Below, one piece after another: positions 30,618 to 39,484 of a stretch of 64,000 bases of DNA (position 1 is the stretch's first letter; each line of letters opens with the position of its first letter). The notes under the pieces are model-generated. The model worked only from the letters and a program-made list of their open reading frames with translations. It was not told the origin of the DNA and made no database searches. Source of the DNA: G020344215 sp039586575 (GTDB lineage Bacteria; Gemmatimonadota; Gemmatimonadetes; Palauibacterales; KS3-K002); assembly GCA_039586575.1 (NCBI GenBank), contig JBDHKD010000007.1, positions 69,239 to 133,238 on the forward strand. Reading direction: 5' to 3'. Position numbers and translations under genes: made by a program.

Positions 30618-30673
30618 CAGTAGGTCAGTAGGTCAGTAGGTCAGTAGGTCAGTAGGTCAGTAGGTCAGTAGGT
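30618..30673 (+). repeat. Seven perfect tandem copies of CAGTAGGT
   Basis: Seven identical 8-bp units directly after the stop codon at 30615, followed at 30674-30724 by a degenerate inverted series (CTGACACTACTGAGCCACTG and similar, ending ACCGACCTACTAC). Array and inverted tail can fold back on each other. The unit is the reverse complement of the ACCTACTG-type units at 25996-26059. Confidence 0.95.
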
Positions 30674-30774
30674 CAGTCAGCTGACGCCACTGACACTACT
30701 GAGCCACTGATCCACCGACCTACTACAGGCAAGGGCAGCCAGAACACGCACCCTGCAAGAACGGGGTTGAGTAG

Positions 30775-32064
30775 ATGAGAATCCTCGTCATCGGATCCGG
30801 CGGACGCGAGCACACGCTGATCTGGCAGCTCAAGCGCGAGCGTCCGGAGGCGCAGATCTACGCGGCGCCAGGCAACGGGGGCACGAAGGCGCTCGCCGAG
30901 TCGGTGCCGCTCAAGCCGGGCGAGATAGAGGAGCTGGCCGACTTCGCCGACTCGCGCGAGATCGATCTCACCGTCGTCGGCCCCGAGGCGCCGCTGGTCG
31001 ACGGCATCGTCGATGTCTTCGGCGAGCGCGGGCTCAAGATCTTCGGGCCGTCGAAGGCGGCTGCCAAGCTCGAGGGCTCAAAGGCGTTCGCCAAGGCGCT
31101 GATGGAGAAGGCGGGCGTTCCGACCGCCAAACACCGTACGCTGCTCGACTTCGAGGAGGCCGAGCGCTACATCCGCGAGCGCGGCGCCCCCATCGTCATC
31201 AAGGCCTCCGGCCTCGCCGCCGGCAAGGGCGCCATCGTCTGCCAGACGGTGGACGAAGCCGTGGCGGCCGCCCGCTCGATGATGGTCGACAAGAGCTTCG
31301 GCGATGCCGGGACGACGGTCGTGGTGGAGGACTGCCTCGTCGGCGAAGAGCTCTCGATCCTCTATCTCACCGACGGCGAGCACGCGCTCCCGCTCATCCC
31401 GTCCCAGGACCACAAGCCGATCGGCGAAGGCGACAGCGGGCCCAACACCGGCGGTATGGGCGCCTACGCGCCGGTCTCCATCGCCGACGACGCGCTGGTC
31501 GGCCGGGTCACCGACACGATCGTCATGCCGACGCTCGCACGGATGCGCGCCGAAGATAGAACCTTCCGCGGCGTCCTCTACTGCGGCCTGATGATCGTCG
31601 ACGGCGATCCCTACGTCATCGAGTTCAACTGCCGCTTCGGCGATCCCGAGATCCAGGCAATTCTGCCGCTCTTGGAGAGCTCGCTGCTCGACGCCTTCGA
31701 GAAAGTGGCGCGCGGCGAGTCGCTGGCGAACACCCATTTCCGGTTCAGCCGCCGGGCGGCGGTCTGCACCGTGCTCGCATCCAAGGGCTATCCCGGCAAG
31801 TACGAGAAAGGCAAGGTCATCACGATCCCCGAGTCGCTGAACGAGGACCCCGACCTGATCGTGCTCCACGCGGGCACGCGCCGCGACCCGGAAGGCAAGC
31901 TGGTGACCGACGGCGGCCGGGTGCTGAACGCGGTCGGGTTGGGCGACGGCGTAGGCGCCGCGGCCTCGAAGTCGAAGCAGGCGGCAACCGCCGTGAAGTT
32001 CAGCGGTAAGTACTTCCGCGGGGACATCGGTTACCGTGAGATCGAGCGGGAGAGCAAACGATGA
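30775..32064 (+). CDS. purD: Phosphoribosylamine--glycine ligase
   Basis: GAR synthetase of purine biosynthesis, ATP-grasp fold, 429 residues. N-terminal MRILVIGSGGREHTLIWQL, the ATP-grasp segment IKASGLAAGKGAIVC, the catalytic loop SQDHKPIGEGDSGPNTGGMG and FNCRFGDPEIQAILPLL are diagnostic. Its stop overlaps the start of the DUF6064 gene by four bases (ATGA), so these two and mutM form one operon. The ~100 bp before it mostly consists of repeat-derived sequence. Confidence 0.97.
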   Translation: MRILVIGSGGREHTLIWQLKRERPEAQIYAAPGNGGTKALAESVPLKPGEIEELADFADSREIDLTVVGPEAPLVDGIVDVFGERGLKIFGPSKAAAKLEGSKAFAKALMEKAGVPTAKHRTLLDFEEAERYIRERGAPIVIKASGLAAGKGAIVCQTVDEAVAAARSMMVDKSFGDAGTTVVVEDCLVGEELSILYLTDGEHALPLIPSQDHKPIGEGDSGPNTGGMGAYAPVSIADDALVGRVTDTIVMPTLARMRAEDRTFRGVLYCGLMIVDGDPYVIEFNCRFGDPEIQAILPLLESSLLDAFEKVARGESLANTHFRFSRRAAVCTVLASKGYPGKYEKGKVITIPESLNEDPDLIVLHAGTRRDPEGKLVTDGGRVLNAVGLGDGVGAAASKSKQAATAVKFSGKYFRGDIGYREIERESKR

Positions 32065-32741
32065 GTAGCGCCGACGAATTCTTCGCGCTGATCGAACTCT
32101 ACAACGTCACCTATTGGCCCATGCACGTCGTCACCTTCCTGCTCGGCGTCAGCGCGGTGATTCTTACGTTGAAGAGAGCCGTCTATTCCGACAGGATCAT
32201 CTCCGCGATCCTGGCCTCTCTGTGGCTGTGGTCGGGCATCGTCTTCTTCATGATATTCTTCAGCGACATGACCATAACGCTCTTCGGTTTCACTCCTCCC
32301 GGTTTCCCGTACGTGTCCGGGGCGCTGTTCATCATCCAGAGCATCCTGTTCCTGTACTTCGGCGTCATACGCGGCTCTGTGGCCTACGGGTCCGAGGGCG
32401 GCCCGTACGCGACAGTCGGCCTCGTTGCCATCGTTTACGCGATGGTCGTCTACCCGATCATCGGCTACGTCACGGGACACGCGTTGCCGGGCTACCCGTT
32501 GTTTGGGTCGGCCCCCTGCCCGGTCACCATCTTCACGGTCGGGATGCTCATGCTGACGAATCGACGCATGCCACAACTTGTCCCGATCATCCCGTTGATC
32601 TGGGGGCTGATGGGCGTAGTGGCTGTGGCGGTGTTCACGGTGTGGGCAGACGTCGGCTTGTTCGCCGCGGGCATCCTCGCCTTCTTGATCCTGAAGCGAA
32701 ACGCGAAGTTGCCGGTGAGTTCACTTGCCCGAGCTTCCTGA
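32061..32741 (+). CDS. DUF6064-family integral membrane protein
   Basis: 226 residues with about seven hydrophobic helices, resembling the DUF6064 family by the conserved segment FGSAPCPVTIFTVGML followed by NRRMPQLVPIIPLIWGLMG. No function is known for the family. The N-terminus FALIELYNVTYWPMHVVTFL is also typical. It overlaps purD by four bases and mutM by 17 bases, so translation is coupled at both ends. The context does not explain its role; co-expression with purine synthesis and DNA repair looks incidental to operon packing. Confidence 0.82.
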   Translation: MSSADEFFALIELYNVTYWPMHVVTFLLGVSAVILTLKRAVYSDRIISAILASLWLWSGIVFFMIFFSDMTITLFGFTPPGFPYVSGALFIIQSILFLYFGVIRGSVAYGSEGGPYATVGLVAIVYAMVVYPIIGYVTGHALPGYPLFGSAPCPVTIFTVGMLMLTNRRMPQLVPIIPLIWGLMGVVAVAVFTVWADVGLFAAGILAFLILKRNAKLPVSSLARAS

Positions 32742-33555
32742 GGCCGAGACCATCGCCCGCGGCCTCAACGCCGCCATCGCCGGGCGCCGCATCGAGCGTA
32801 TCAAGATTCACAGGGATGAGGTCGTCGAGCCCATGTCGCCGGCGGCTTTCCGGCGCCGGCTGCGCGGCCGCCGCGTCGAGCGTGTAGGTCGGCGCGCCAA
32901 GTGGATCAGCGCGCTGCTCGACGACGGGGCTCGTTGGGTGACCCAGCTCCGCATGACCGGGCGCTTCACCTGGGGATCGCCTGCCCCGCTCCGCGCCGAG
33001 CCTCACCTCTCCGCCAGCTTCGCGATCGGCGAAGGCGATGCGTCCGGCGTGCTGCGCTTCTACGATACGCGCCGCTTCGGCCGCATGTGGGTCCTGAACG
33101 AGCGCCAGTGGGCGGAGCTCGATGCGCGACTCGGCGTCGAACCGTTGTCCGAGACGCTCACGCCCAAGTTACTGGAGAGTCTGCTGGAGAACTCGCGCGC
33201 ACCGATCCGCAACTGGCTGCTCGACCAGGGCCGCGTCGCCGGCGTGGGCAACATCTACGCCGTCGAGGCCCTCTTCCGCGCCCGCATCGATCCGCGCCGT
33301 CCGGCGTGTAACCTCGACCGTAACGAAGTGCGCCGTCTCCACAGGGCGATCCGCGGGGTGCTTCGCGCGGCGGTCGACCGCCGCGGCACGACGTTCAGCG
33401 ACTACCGCGATGTCCTTGGCGAAGGAGGCGGCTTCCAGAACGTATTGCAGGTATACGGCCGCGAGGGTGAGGAGTGTGTCAGGTGTGGCGCGACGATCGA
33501 GCGACGCGTGCTGGCCGGGCGCTCGGCGTTTCTTTGCCCCGAATGCCAGCTCTAG
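32725..33555 (+). CDS. mutM: Formamidopyrimidine-DNA glycosylase (Fpg/MutM family)
   Basis: Bifunctional base-excision glycosylase/AP lyase for oxidised purines, 276 residues. The mature N-terminus PELPEAETIARGL supplies the catalytic proline and glutamate; the conserved lysine is in GRRAKWI (about 59). The helix-two-turn-helix region has LLDQGRVAGVGNIYAVEALF, and the C-terminal zinc finger reads CVRCGATIERRVLAGRS then CPEC. The start is TTG at 32725, fixed by the need for Pro2 and by GGTGAG six bases upstream. An Nei-type member is less likely because the finger and length match Fpg. Confidence 0.95.
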   Translation: MPELPEAETIARGLNAAIAGRRIERIKIHRDEVVEPMSPAAFRRRLRGRRVERVGRRAKWISALLDDGARWVTQLRMTGRFTWGSPAPLRAEPHLSASFAIGEGDASGVLRFYDTRRFGRMWVLNERQWAELDARLGVEPLSETLTPKLLESLLENSRAPIRNWLLDQGRVAGVGNIYAVEALFRARIDPRRPACNLDRNEVRRLHRAIRGVLRAAVDRRGTTFSDYRDVLGEGGGFQNVLQVYGREGEECVRCGATIERRVLAGRSAFLCPECQL

Positions 33556-33576
33556 GCTTATGACCGTATCGACTAC

Positions 33577-34452
33577 CTATCCGGTGCCGCTACCCACCCG
33601 CAGAGCCGCGCGCCGCAGTGCCTCCTCGTCGATTTCCACTTCGTACCCGCGCACCAAGCCTTCATAGAGCAACTCGTTCGCACGGTCGCGGCGCATGCGG
33701 TTGTAGTCGTTGACGAGCCGATCGCGAACCTCTTCGTACTCCGGGATGCGGCCCTCGACTCGCTCGCCGACGTACACCAGATGGATGCCGTAGCCCGAGA
33801 CCACCGGGCCATACCATCCGAGCTCCAGCTCGAATAGCCTCTCGGCGAATCGCGCCCCGAACAGTTGCTGCACCTCGAGCGGCGATCGGAGGGCGTAGTC
33901 GTGTTGGAGCATGAAGCGGTCGCCGCGCTCGGGAGCGCGCCGCGGTGGCGGTGTCGCAGCCCGGAGCTCGGCGAGGGCGCGCCGGGCATCTTCCTCGGCC
34001 GCCGGGCCGCGCCGGTCCGTGTTGAAGTAAACGTGGCTGAAGCTGATGCGGGGCGGAACGCGGTATTCCTCTTGCCGCTCCTGGAAGAAGGCCCGCAGTT
34101 CCTGGTCCCTTGGGTCGGCCAAGGTTGCGAGGTCTTGGGAGAGAAGCTCCATCTTCTGCACCATGCGGCGGCGCACGATGACGTCGTTCTGATCGAGTCC
34201 TACCGCCAGCGCCTCGCGGTACAGAACCTCCTCACGCACACGTCCGTCGACCAGGGCGCGTAACTCGTCCTCGGTTGGCGGCCGCTGCCACTGGCGCCCG
34301 AAGCCGCCGGCGAGGAGCTCGATCTCCGGTTCGGTGATCGCGATCCGCCGCGACGCATCGGTCGAGAAGACGTCGCTGGCGACGGCGTGAACCAGGAACA
34401 GCGCCGCCCCAAGGACCACGAAATGAAGCAGTGGTTCGCGTAGAAACCTCAT
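33577..34452 (-). CDS. Parvulin-type peptidyl-prolyl cis-trans isomerase, membrane anchored
   Basis: 291 residues: an N-terminal hydrophobic anchor or signal (LLHFVVLGAALFLVHAVA), a SurA/PrsA-like helical region, then a parvulin (rotamase) domain with the end motif YGPVVSGYGIHLVYVGERVEG, the conserved GPVxSxxGxHLV stretch. It probably acts on the periplasmic side as a folding factor. The start codon overlaps the HupE-like gene stop by four bases (ATGA), so the isomerase is the second gene of that pair and may assist folding of the HupE-like protein or its partner. Confidence 0.88.
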   Translation of the reverse strand: MRFLREPLLHFVVLGAALFLVHAVASDVFSTDASRRIAITEPEIELLAGGFGRQWQRPPTEDELRALVDGRVREEVLYREALAVGLDQNDVIVRRRMVQKMELLSQDLATLADPRDQELRAFFQERQEEYRVPPRISFSHVYFNTDRRGPAAEEDARRALAELRAATPPPRRAPERGDRFMLQHDYALRSPLEVQQLFGARFAERLFELELGWYGPVVSGYGIHLVYVGERVEGRIPEYEEVRDRLVNDYNRMRRDRANELLYEGLVRGYEVEIDEEALRRAALRVGSGTG

Positions 34453-36641
34453 CTCACTCTTTCCTGCTCGAGAACTTCGATCGATTCGATCTTCCAGGTC
34501 CCGGCGTCGGGGATGATGCCGATCCGGGCGTCGTAGCGGTTCTGGCGGAAGTGCCGGTGCCCGAAGTGCGTCACCATCCCGCCAACGGTCCAGGTGGATC
34601 GGACCTCGAAACCGCTATCCCGGGATTCGATCTCCGAAGCCTCCAAGACCTCGACAGCTTCCACGCGGGCCTGGGCACCGCCGCGCTCCTCGATCTCCAA
34701 GGCGCGCCGCTGTTCCAGGTACACGTCGGTCAGCGTTTCGCCGGTGACGCTCACCGCGAGCCGGTCGTAGATCGTCGCCTCATCCCGGAACTCCAGGGCC
34801 CGATAGATGTTGGGCAAGAGGCCGGCCAGGATTCGGCGGGCCTGCCGCTCCGACGGCGTCCGCCCGGCCGATCCGGGAAGCGAAACCGCGGTTCGCACGA
34901 ACGGCCCCACCAGAAAGGCCAGAGCCAGGACGACACGTGCGGTAGCAAGCGCGAGCTCGCGCCGGCGGCCCCGAATCCCAGCGAACAGCAGAACCGCCGA
35001 TAGCGCGAGGAGCGGCAACGAAAGCAGGGGTACCGGCACTCTGACCGGCTCGACTGCCACGGCGGCGACAGTCGGGATCGGGTCTTCCGCCAGGACGTTC
35101 TCCCAGGTCAGCGATGGCTCCCCAGCGGACAGCGTCCGGGACGCGACCGACTCGGGATCGATGACGGTCGCCGGGATCATCTCCGTGACCGAAGGAAACG
35201 GATCCCAGCTCAGCGAGGCCTCTTCAGGCACCCCCGCGATCGGATAGGCCACGACCACGCCGACCACCGCCTCGCCGACGGGCTCCGGCACCGGGTTTGG
35301 ACGCGGCAGTGAGCCCGTCGGGTCGACTGTCATGAAATCCACCCGACGAACGAGGGCCTCAGGGCTCCCGCCGTCCACACGCACGACCGTGCTGCTGAGC
35401 ACGAGCTCCGCCAGTCGGTCGGCGACCGCCGGCTGCGAGGCGACCTCGAGGGTCGACTCGACATCCAGACCGAGCTCTCCCGCCAGACCAGCGAGGCGCA
35501 GCATCGCTTCGTGCCGCACCTCGAACGGCTCCACGGAGAGGAAACTCTGAATGGACGCATTGGGAGCTGTGGGGGCGACCCGCCGGGATCCGGCGACCCC
35601 GGCCGTCGGGCCGGTGGCCGAACCAGTCCCCACCTGGAAGGAAGGGGCAACCGCCCCTGGCTCGGCGACTCCGCCCCTTACAGCTAGAGCCATAGCCAGC
35701 GCCGCTGCGGCCGCACCGATCGTGTAAGTGACAGGCTTCTGGACTCGGACACCCGTCGGACGCCGTGCCAGGCGCATCCACAGCGCCGCGACTCCGACGG
35801 CACCCACGAGATGGGCGGCGTCCATCCCCAGGACGGCGAGGAGCTGCACGGCCAGGCCGCCGTTTTCGTGGCCCAAGCCGCCAGCCAGCAAAGCGGCGAT
35901 ACCCAGACCGTGCACGAGGCCGGCTGCGGCCGCCAGCGCCGACAGCCGGCGGCGCTCCCCGGCCGGTCGCAGCACCTCACGGGCGAGCAGCGCAACGGCC
36001 ACCGCGAAGCCCAGTTCCGCCGGTATAGCGCCAACCCCTGGGCCCAGACTGGCCCCCAGTGCGCCCGCCACCTGCCCCACTGTGAAAGCCGATACCAGCC
36101 TGATCGGCTGCCGGAATCCACCCAGCAGCCCGAGGGCCATCAGAAACGCCAGGTGAACCCATGAGCCCAGCACATGCCACACACCGGCGACGAGCGCGCG
36201 CCGGGCGCCCAGCACCAGGTCCGGCGCCGCCGTGCCTTCCGGCAGCCGCCACGGCCCTTCGCCCGGCGAAAGCACATGCGCGAACCGATCGCCGGACAGG
36301 AGATCGACACGCACAACGGTGGTCAGGGCAAGATCCGGAAACGGGTAGCGCATGTTTACGACCTGGCCCGCCAGGCTCGTCGCGCAACGCCACTCGCGCC
36401 TGAAGAGCCACGCGCCCGGCTGGTCGGTAACCGCTCGCTCGCCGGTTGGGCTGCAGGTCTCGGGGAACTCGGGGGTCGGCACGGCCCGCGGCGGCAACGC
36501 CTTCGGAACTCGCCACTGGACGGCGTAGAGTCCGGGCTCCCGCTCGGTGACCTGCATGTGCGCCGGCGGGCCCACGTCGGCGAGGGCGAGGATGGGGACC
36601 AATATCGCCACGGCGATACCGACGCCTAGGAGAGTTTTCAT
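34449..36641 (-). CDS. HupE/UreJ-like membrane protein with long extracytoplasmic C-terminal region
   Basis: 730 residues. A signal peptide (MKTLLGVGIAVAILVPILALA) precedes a periplasmic N-terminal region with ETCSPTGE and CATS cysteines, then a block of about seven helices (about 160-330) with the His-containing WHVLGSWVHLAFLMALGLLGG and LVHGLGIAALLAGGLGHENG, as in HupE/UreJ nickel or cobalt permease relatives. A further helix near 560-600 separates a large linker from the soluble C-terminal domain (about 600-730). HupE alone is roughly 200 residues, so most of this protein lies outside the permease core. It is coupled to the parvulin gene. Metal specificity is unknown and no hydrogenase or urease is nearby. 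Confidence 0.78.
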   Translation of the reverse strand: MKTLLGVGIAVAILVPILALADVGPPAHMQVTEREPGLYAVQWRVPKALPPRAVPTPEFPETCSPTGERAVTDQPGAWLFRREWRCATSLAGQVVNMRYPFPDLALTTVVRVDLLSGDRFAHVLSPGEGPWRLPEGTAAPDLVLGARRALVAGVWHVLGSWVHLAFLMALGLLGGFRQPIRLVSAFTVGQVAGALGASLGPGVGAIPAELGFAVAVALLAREVLRPAGERRRLSALAAAAGLVHGLGIAALLAGGLGHENGGLAVQLLAVLGMDAAHLVGAVGVAALWMRLARRPTGVRVQKPVTYTIGAAAAALAMALAVRGGVAEPGAVAPSFQVGTGSATGPTAGVAGSRRVAPTAPNASIQSFLSVEPFEVRHEAMLRLAGLAGELGLDVESTLEVASQPAVADRLAELVLSSTVVRVDGGSPEALVRRVDFMTVDPTGSLPRPNPVPEPVGEAVVGVVVAYPIAGVPEEASLSWDPFPSVTEMIPATVIDPESVASRTLSAGEPSLTWENVLAEDPIPTVAAVAVEPVRVPVPLLSLPLLALSAVLLFAGIRGRRRELALATARVVLALAFLVGPFVRTAVSLPGSAGRTPSERQARRILAGLLPNIYRALEFRDEATIYDRLAVSVTGETLTDVYLEQRRALEIEERGGAQARVEAVEVLEASEIESRDSGFEVRSTWTVGGMVTHFGHRHFRQNRYDARIGIIPDAGTWKIESIEVLEQERVR

Positions 36642-36678
36642 GACCTACAGCTCGCGCCCCGTAGGCACGTGATGAAGA

Positions 36679-36705
36679 GTGGAGGCGGGTTCTCCCCGCC
36701 TCCAC
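36679..36705 (-). terminator. Strong hairpin between vapC and the HupE-like gene
   Basis: GTGGAGGCGGG and CCCGCCTCCAC form a perfect 11-bp GC-rich stem around a 5-base loop. It lies in the 112 bp between the vapC stop and the HupE-like start, both on the minus strand, and is well placed to end vapBC transcription. No run of T follows on either side, so factor-independent activity is uncertain. Confidence 0.55.
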
Positions 36706-36753
36706 TTGGTGGTTGCCATGAGCGGCTCATATCACCGTTCAACGCGTCTGCCA

Positions 36754-37140
36754 TCAATGCTGAACGACAAAACCCAGAATGGCCGCTAGCTCCCGCTGCC
36801 GCTCATCCAAAGTCACGAAGGAGAGATCCTTCGGGTCTTCAGCCACATAGAGAGCGCATGCGAGATGCCAGAGATCCGCACCTCGCAGGTAACCCGTGGA
36901 AAGCACCTGCCCGATCTCCGGACCGAGCGTGCGATCAGGGAGAACCCACGCTATCCATGTGAGCAGGTTATCGCCGTCGGACACGTCCTCGCGGGTCAAC
37001 GTCGCGCGCAACTCCGCCTCCAAGAGATTCGAGGAGAGGAGCTCGTCGAAGCTTTCCAACCGGCGTGCGAGTCTTGCACCACCCGCTTCGCCGAACGCGA
37101 TAGCCACCAGTGCCGACGTGTCGACGTAGGCGACGTTCAT
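36754..37140 (-). CDS. PIN-domain toxin (VapC type)
   Basis: Putative endoribonuclease, 128 residues. The PIN acidic residues are visible: YVDTSALVAI (Asp), LLEAELRATL (Glu), RGADLWHLACAL (Asp) and FVTLDERQRELAAILGF (Asp). VapC toxins cleave tRNA or rRNA loops, but the target cannot be read from sequence. Its ATG overlaps the antitoxin stop by four bases, the normal toxin-antitoxin coupling. Confidence 0.9.
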   Translation of the reverse strand: MNVAYVDTSALVAIAFGEAGGARLARRLESFDELLSSNLLEAELRATLTREDVSDGDNLLTWIAWVLPDRTLGPEIGQVLSTGYLRGADLWHLACALYVAEDPKDLSFVTLDERQRELAAILGFVVQH

Positions 37141-37409
37141 TCCTCACCGCGGTCGGCCAGGAAACGAGCCAGCGCCCCTGGCTTCTTGGCGACTACACCT
37201 AGCTTGCCAACGCGCTCCGGCGAGCGCTGCACGACACCAGCCTCCCGCAGACGCTGCAGACGCGCGGACAGGCCCTCGCGCTCGCTCAGCGGGCGAATCT
37301 CCGCCACCGTCCGGCCATGGTAGCTGATGTACACGGTCTTGCCCTCACGGACCAGACGCAGGATCTCGCTGAACTTGGCTTTGGCCTGATAAGTCGAGTA
37401 TGTGATCAT
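37137..37409 (-). CDS. Phd/YefM-type antitoxin
   Basis: 90-residue antitoxin upstream of the PIN toxin. The N-terminal DNA-binding fold is that of Phd/YefM: MITYSTYQAKAKFSEILRLV, then VYISYHGRTVAEIRPL. The C-terminal tail (LGVVAKKPGALARFLADRGEE) would neutralise the toxin. Two GACTAGTC palindromes lie just upstream and are a plausible autoregulatory operator. No ribosome binding site precedes the ATG, so the mRNA may be leaderless. Confidence 0.88.
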   Translation of the reverse strand: MITYSTYQAKAKFSEILRLVREGKTVYISYHGRTVAEIRPLSEREGLSARLQRLREAGVVQRSPERVGKLGVVAKKPGALARFLADRGEE

Positions 37410-37415
37410 GGCCGC

Positions 37416-37444
37416 AAGCTAATCAGACTAGTCAGACTAGTCAA
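37416..37444 (-). promoter_or_regulatory. Putative vapBC promoter with double-palindrome operator
   Basis: On the minus strand TTGACT (37439-37444), a 17-base spacer and TAGCTT (37416-37421) fit a sigma-70-type promoter with a weak -10. Two 8-bp palindromes GACTAGTC, at 37426-37433 and 37435-37442, overlap the -35 and spacer one base apart, a suitable layout for cooperative binding by the antitoxin. The predicted transcript start falls at or next to the antitoxin ATG. Confidence 0.55.
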
Positions 37445-37524
37445 GAGACCCTGCCGCCTCAACCGCCCCGCGCCGGCCGAGTCGCTCCACACCACCTCCC
37501 GGCTGCTCGGACGGCGACCGCCGG

Positions 37525-39453
37525 TTACGGTGTGTACCAGATCGGCGACGTGTAGGCGCGCTCCTGCGTGACCATCGGGACCTCGGCCGGCATCGTGATG
37601 CCATAGCGATACGCCTCGTACGCCGTCCAGCGCGGCGTGGGGATCTCGAGCACCCGCGCGTAGTAGACCGCCGGTACCGACGGGTCGAAGTCCGGATCGG
37701 TCCACACGGTCAAGAGCTCCGGCGCGCCGATCGTGTTGGTCCACGTGGCGTTGGCGACGTCCACCGTGTTGCCCACCGGCGGCAGCTTGCCGTCGGCGCC
37801 GATTTCGCGGTCGCCCGACCACTCCACATCGTAGATCTTCTCGTGCCGCTCGCCTCTCGAGTCCACCCAACCCTTGACGATTTGGATGCGGTCGAGGTTG
37901 CCCGAGAGCGGGTCCTTGAGCGCCCCGACGAGGAACGTCGGCGCCTGACCGGCGGGGCCCGGCGGCAGGTCGGCGCCCATCGGCACGCCCTTCGTGTAGC
38001 CGATCGCCGCGGGCAGCCGGTTCATCGCGTCCTCGGCCGTGAACTCCCAGCCGCCGAAGAAGCGGACCAGGATGCGCGGGCCGGTCGTCGCATACGTCTC
38101 ACGGCGCATCATCGCGTCGAACAGCGCCTCGCGCGTGTTCTCCGTCGCCCACACAGCGGCGTAGCCCGAGCCGACCATCGACCAGCTCTCGTACGTCAGG
38201 TCGCCGACCTCAGCCATCGGGTGCCGGTAGCGCTCGGGGCTGGGCTCGGCGCCCGAGTGCTTGCCGAAAAAGTTCTCTTCCTCAGCGGTGGCGAGACCCG
38301 TGTGCGAATCGGTAGAGCCGACCATGCCGAACTTGTACGGGTTGACGCCGAGCTGCCGCTCGAGCTGGAGCCCGATCTGCAGCCCTGATCGAGCGTACTC
38401 GTACTGCAGCATGTCGTTCTCTTTCGGCACGCTGAGGTCGAGGTTCCCGGCGTCCCACGTCTCGTAGTCGGCAAACTCGTCGGTCGGCGACAGGAAGGGG
38501 TGCGCCTCGCCGTCACCCTTGATCTGTGTGACCTCGTAGAGCGGCTCCCACTTCGCGCGCGTCTCGGCGTAGGCACGGTCGAAGCGCCGGCCGGTGAAAG
38601 TGTCCAGCATGGGAAACATGATGCCGTTGCTCAGGTTACCGTTGTGGGCCAGGGCCAGGATCTGGCCGCCGGTCCTGTCCTCGTACGTCTGCATCCAATT
38701 CCACAGGTCGCGCGGGTTGTCGCTGCCCACCGGCCTCAGCGTCGTGTAGGGCTCCATGATGCCGGCCTTCGCGCCGCCGTCCCGGTAGATCAAGACGCGA
38801 TGCAGATTGTTGCCCCCGGTGTTGGACGTCCACTCGTAGCCGATGAAGGCCGTGAAGTTGCCGGGATCGTTGTACATCTCCGCCGCCTCGACCGTCTCCT
38901 CCCAAGCGGAACGATAGGCTGGGCTTCCGGGGAGCGAGGCCAGCGCCTCGGGGAACGTGCCCTGCGAGAACGCGACGATGACCTCGACCGCGACCTGCAC
39001 GGCCGTCCGGCCGCCCTCCTGGATCATCCCGTACCAGCGCTTGCCGGTCGAATCGGCGAGCATCCCGGGATCGCCGGCGAAGAGCCGCGGGAAGAACCCC
39101 ATGTTGTCCGAGTGATCCGCGACCACCAGGAAGTCGAGCGGCCGCGAGAGTTTCACCTGAAGTCCGGTCGAGGAGGTAAGCTCCTCGCCGCGGGCGAAGT
39201 GGTAGGCGTCTTGGGGGCCGAGCCGCGCACCGAACGCGCCGGCGTCCATCGACATCCCCGTGTGCAGGTGCGTGTCGCCCCAGTAGACCTCGGTCGGGAA
39301 GTTGCGACCGGCGTACGGCGAGTAGTGTTTCTGCGCCCGGAAGGCTCCTTCGAGCGTCTCAGCCGGAGGCACGGGGTCCTGGGCGTATGCCGACGCAGCG
39401 AGCGGACCGGCCGCCAGGAGCGCCATAGCCAGAGTCTTCGCAGTCTTGGTCAT
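37525..39453 (-). CDS. DUF3604 secreted protein, copy A
   Basis: 642-residue secreted protein, a DUF3604 family member (PHP-like metal-dependent fold, function not established). The signal peptide MTKTAKTLAMALLAAGPLAA is followed by a Pro/Glu-rich opening and metal-binding-type motifs VYWGDTHLHTGMS, VVADHSDNMGFF, ALAHNGNLSNG, VGSTDSHTGLAT, then the long conserved C-terminal domain beginning RFFGGWEF. ATG at 39453 has AGGAG close upstream and starts the signal peptide. It is the second gene of a tandem pair with 31 bp between stop and start; see copy B. A phosphoesterase-like activity on an environmental substrate is an inference. Confidence 0.88.
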   Translation of the reverse strand: MTKTAKTLAMALLAAGPLAASAYAQDPVPPAETLEGAFRAQKHYSPYAGRNFPTEVYWGDTHLHTGMSMDAGAFGARLGPQDAYHFARGEELTSSTGLQVKLSRPLDFLVVADHSDNMGFFPRLFAGDPGMLADSTGKRWYGMIQEGGRTAVQVAVEVIVAFSQGTFPEALASLPGSPAYRSAWEETVEAAEMYNDPGNFTAFIGYEWTSNTGGNNLHRVLIYRDGGAKAGIMEPYTTLRPVGSDNPRDLWNWMQTYEDRTGGQILALAHNGNLSNGIMFPMLDTFTGRRFDRAYAETRAKWEPLYEVTQIKGDGEAHPFLSPTDEFADYETWDAGNLDLSVPKENDMLQYEYARSGLQIGLQLERQLGVNPYKFGMVGSTDSHTGLATAEEENFFGKHSGAEPSPERYRHPMAEVGDLTYESWSMVGSGYAAVWATENTREALFDAMMRRETYATTGPRILVRFFGGWEFTAEDAMNRLPAAIGYTKGVPMGADLPPGPAGQAPTFLVGALKDPLSGNLDRIQIVKGWVDSRGERHEKIYDVEWSGDREIGADGKLPPVGNTVDVANATWTNTIGAPELLTVWTDPDFDPSVPAVYYARVLEIPTPRWTAYEAYRYGITMPAEVPMVTQERAYTSPIWYTP

Positions 39454-39484
39454 CCTCGACTCCTCTTCTTGTTGTCTCTCCGGC

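Noticed and set aside
30618..30673. CRISPR-like direct repeats
   Set aside because: The units are only 8 bp and have no spacers, and no cas genes lie nearby.
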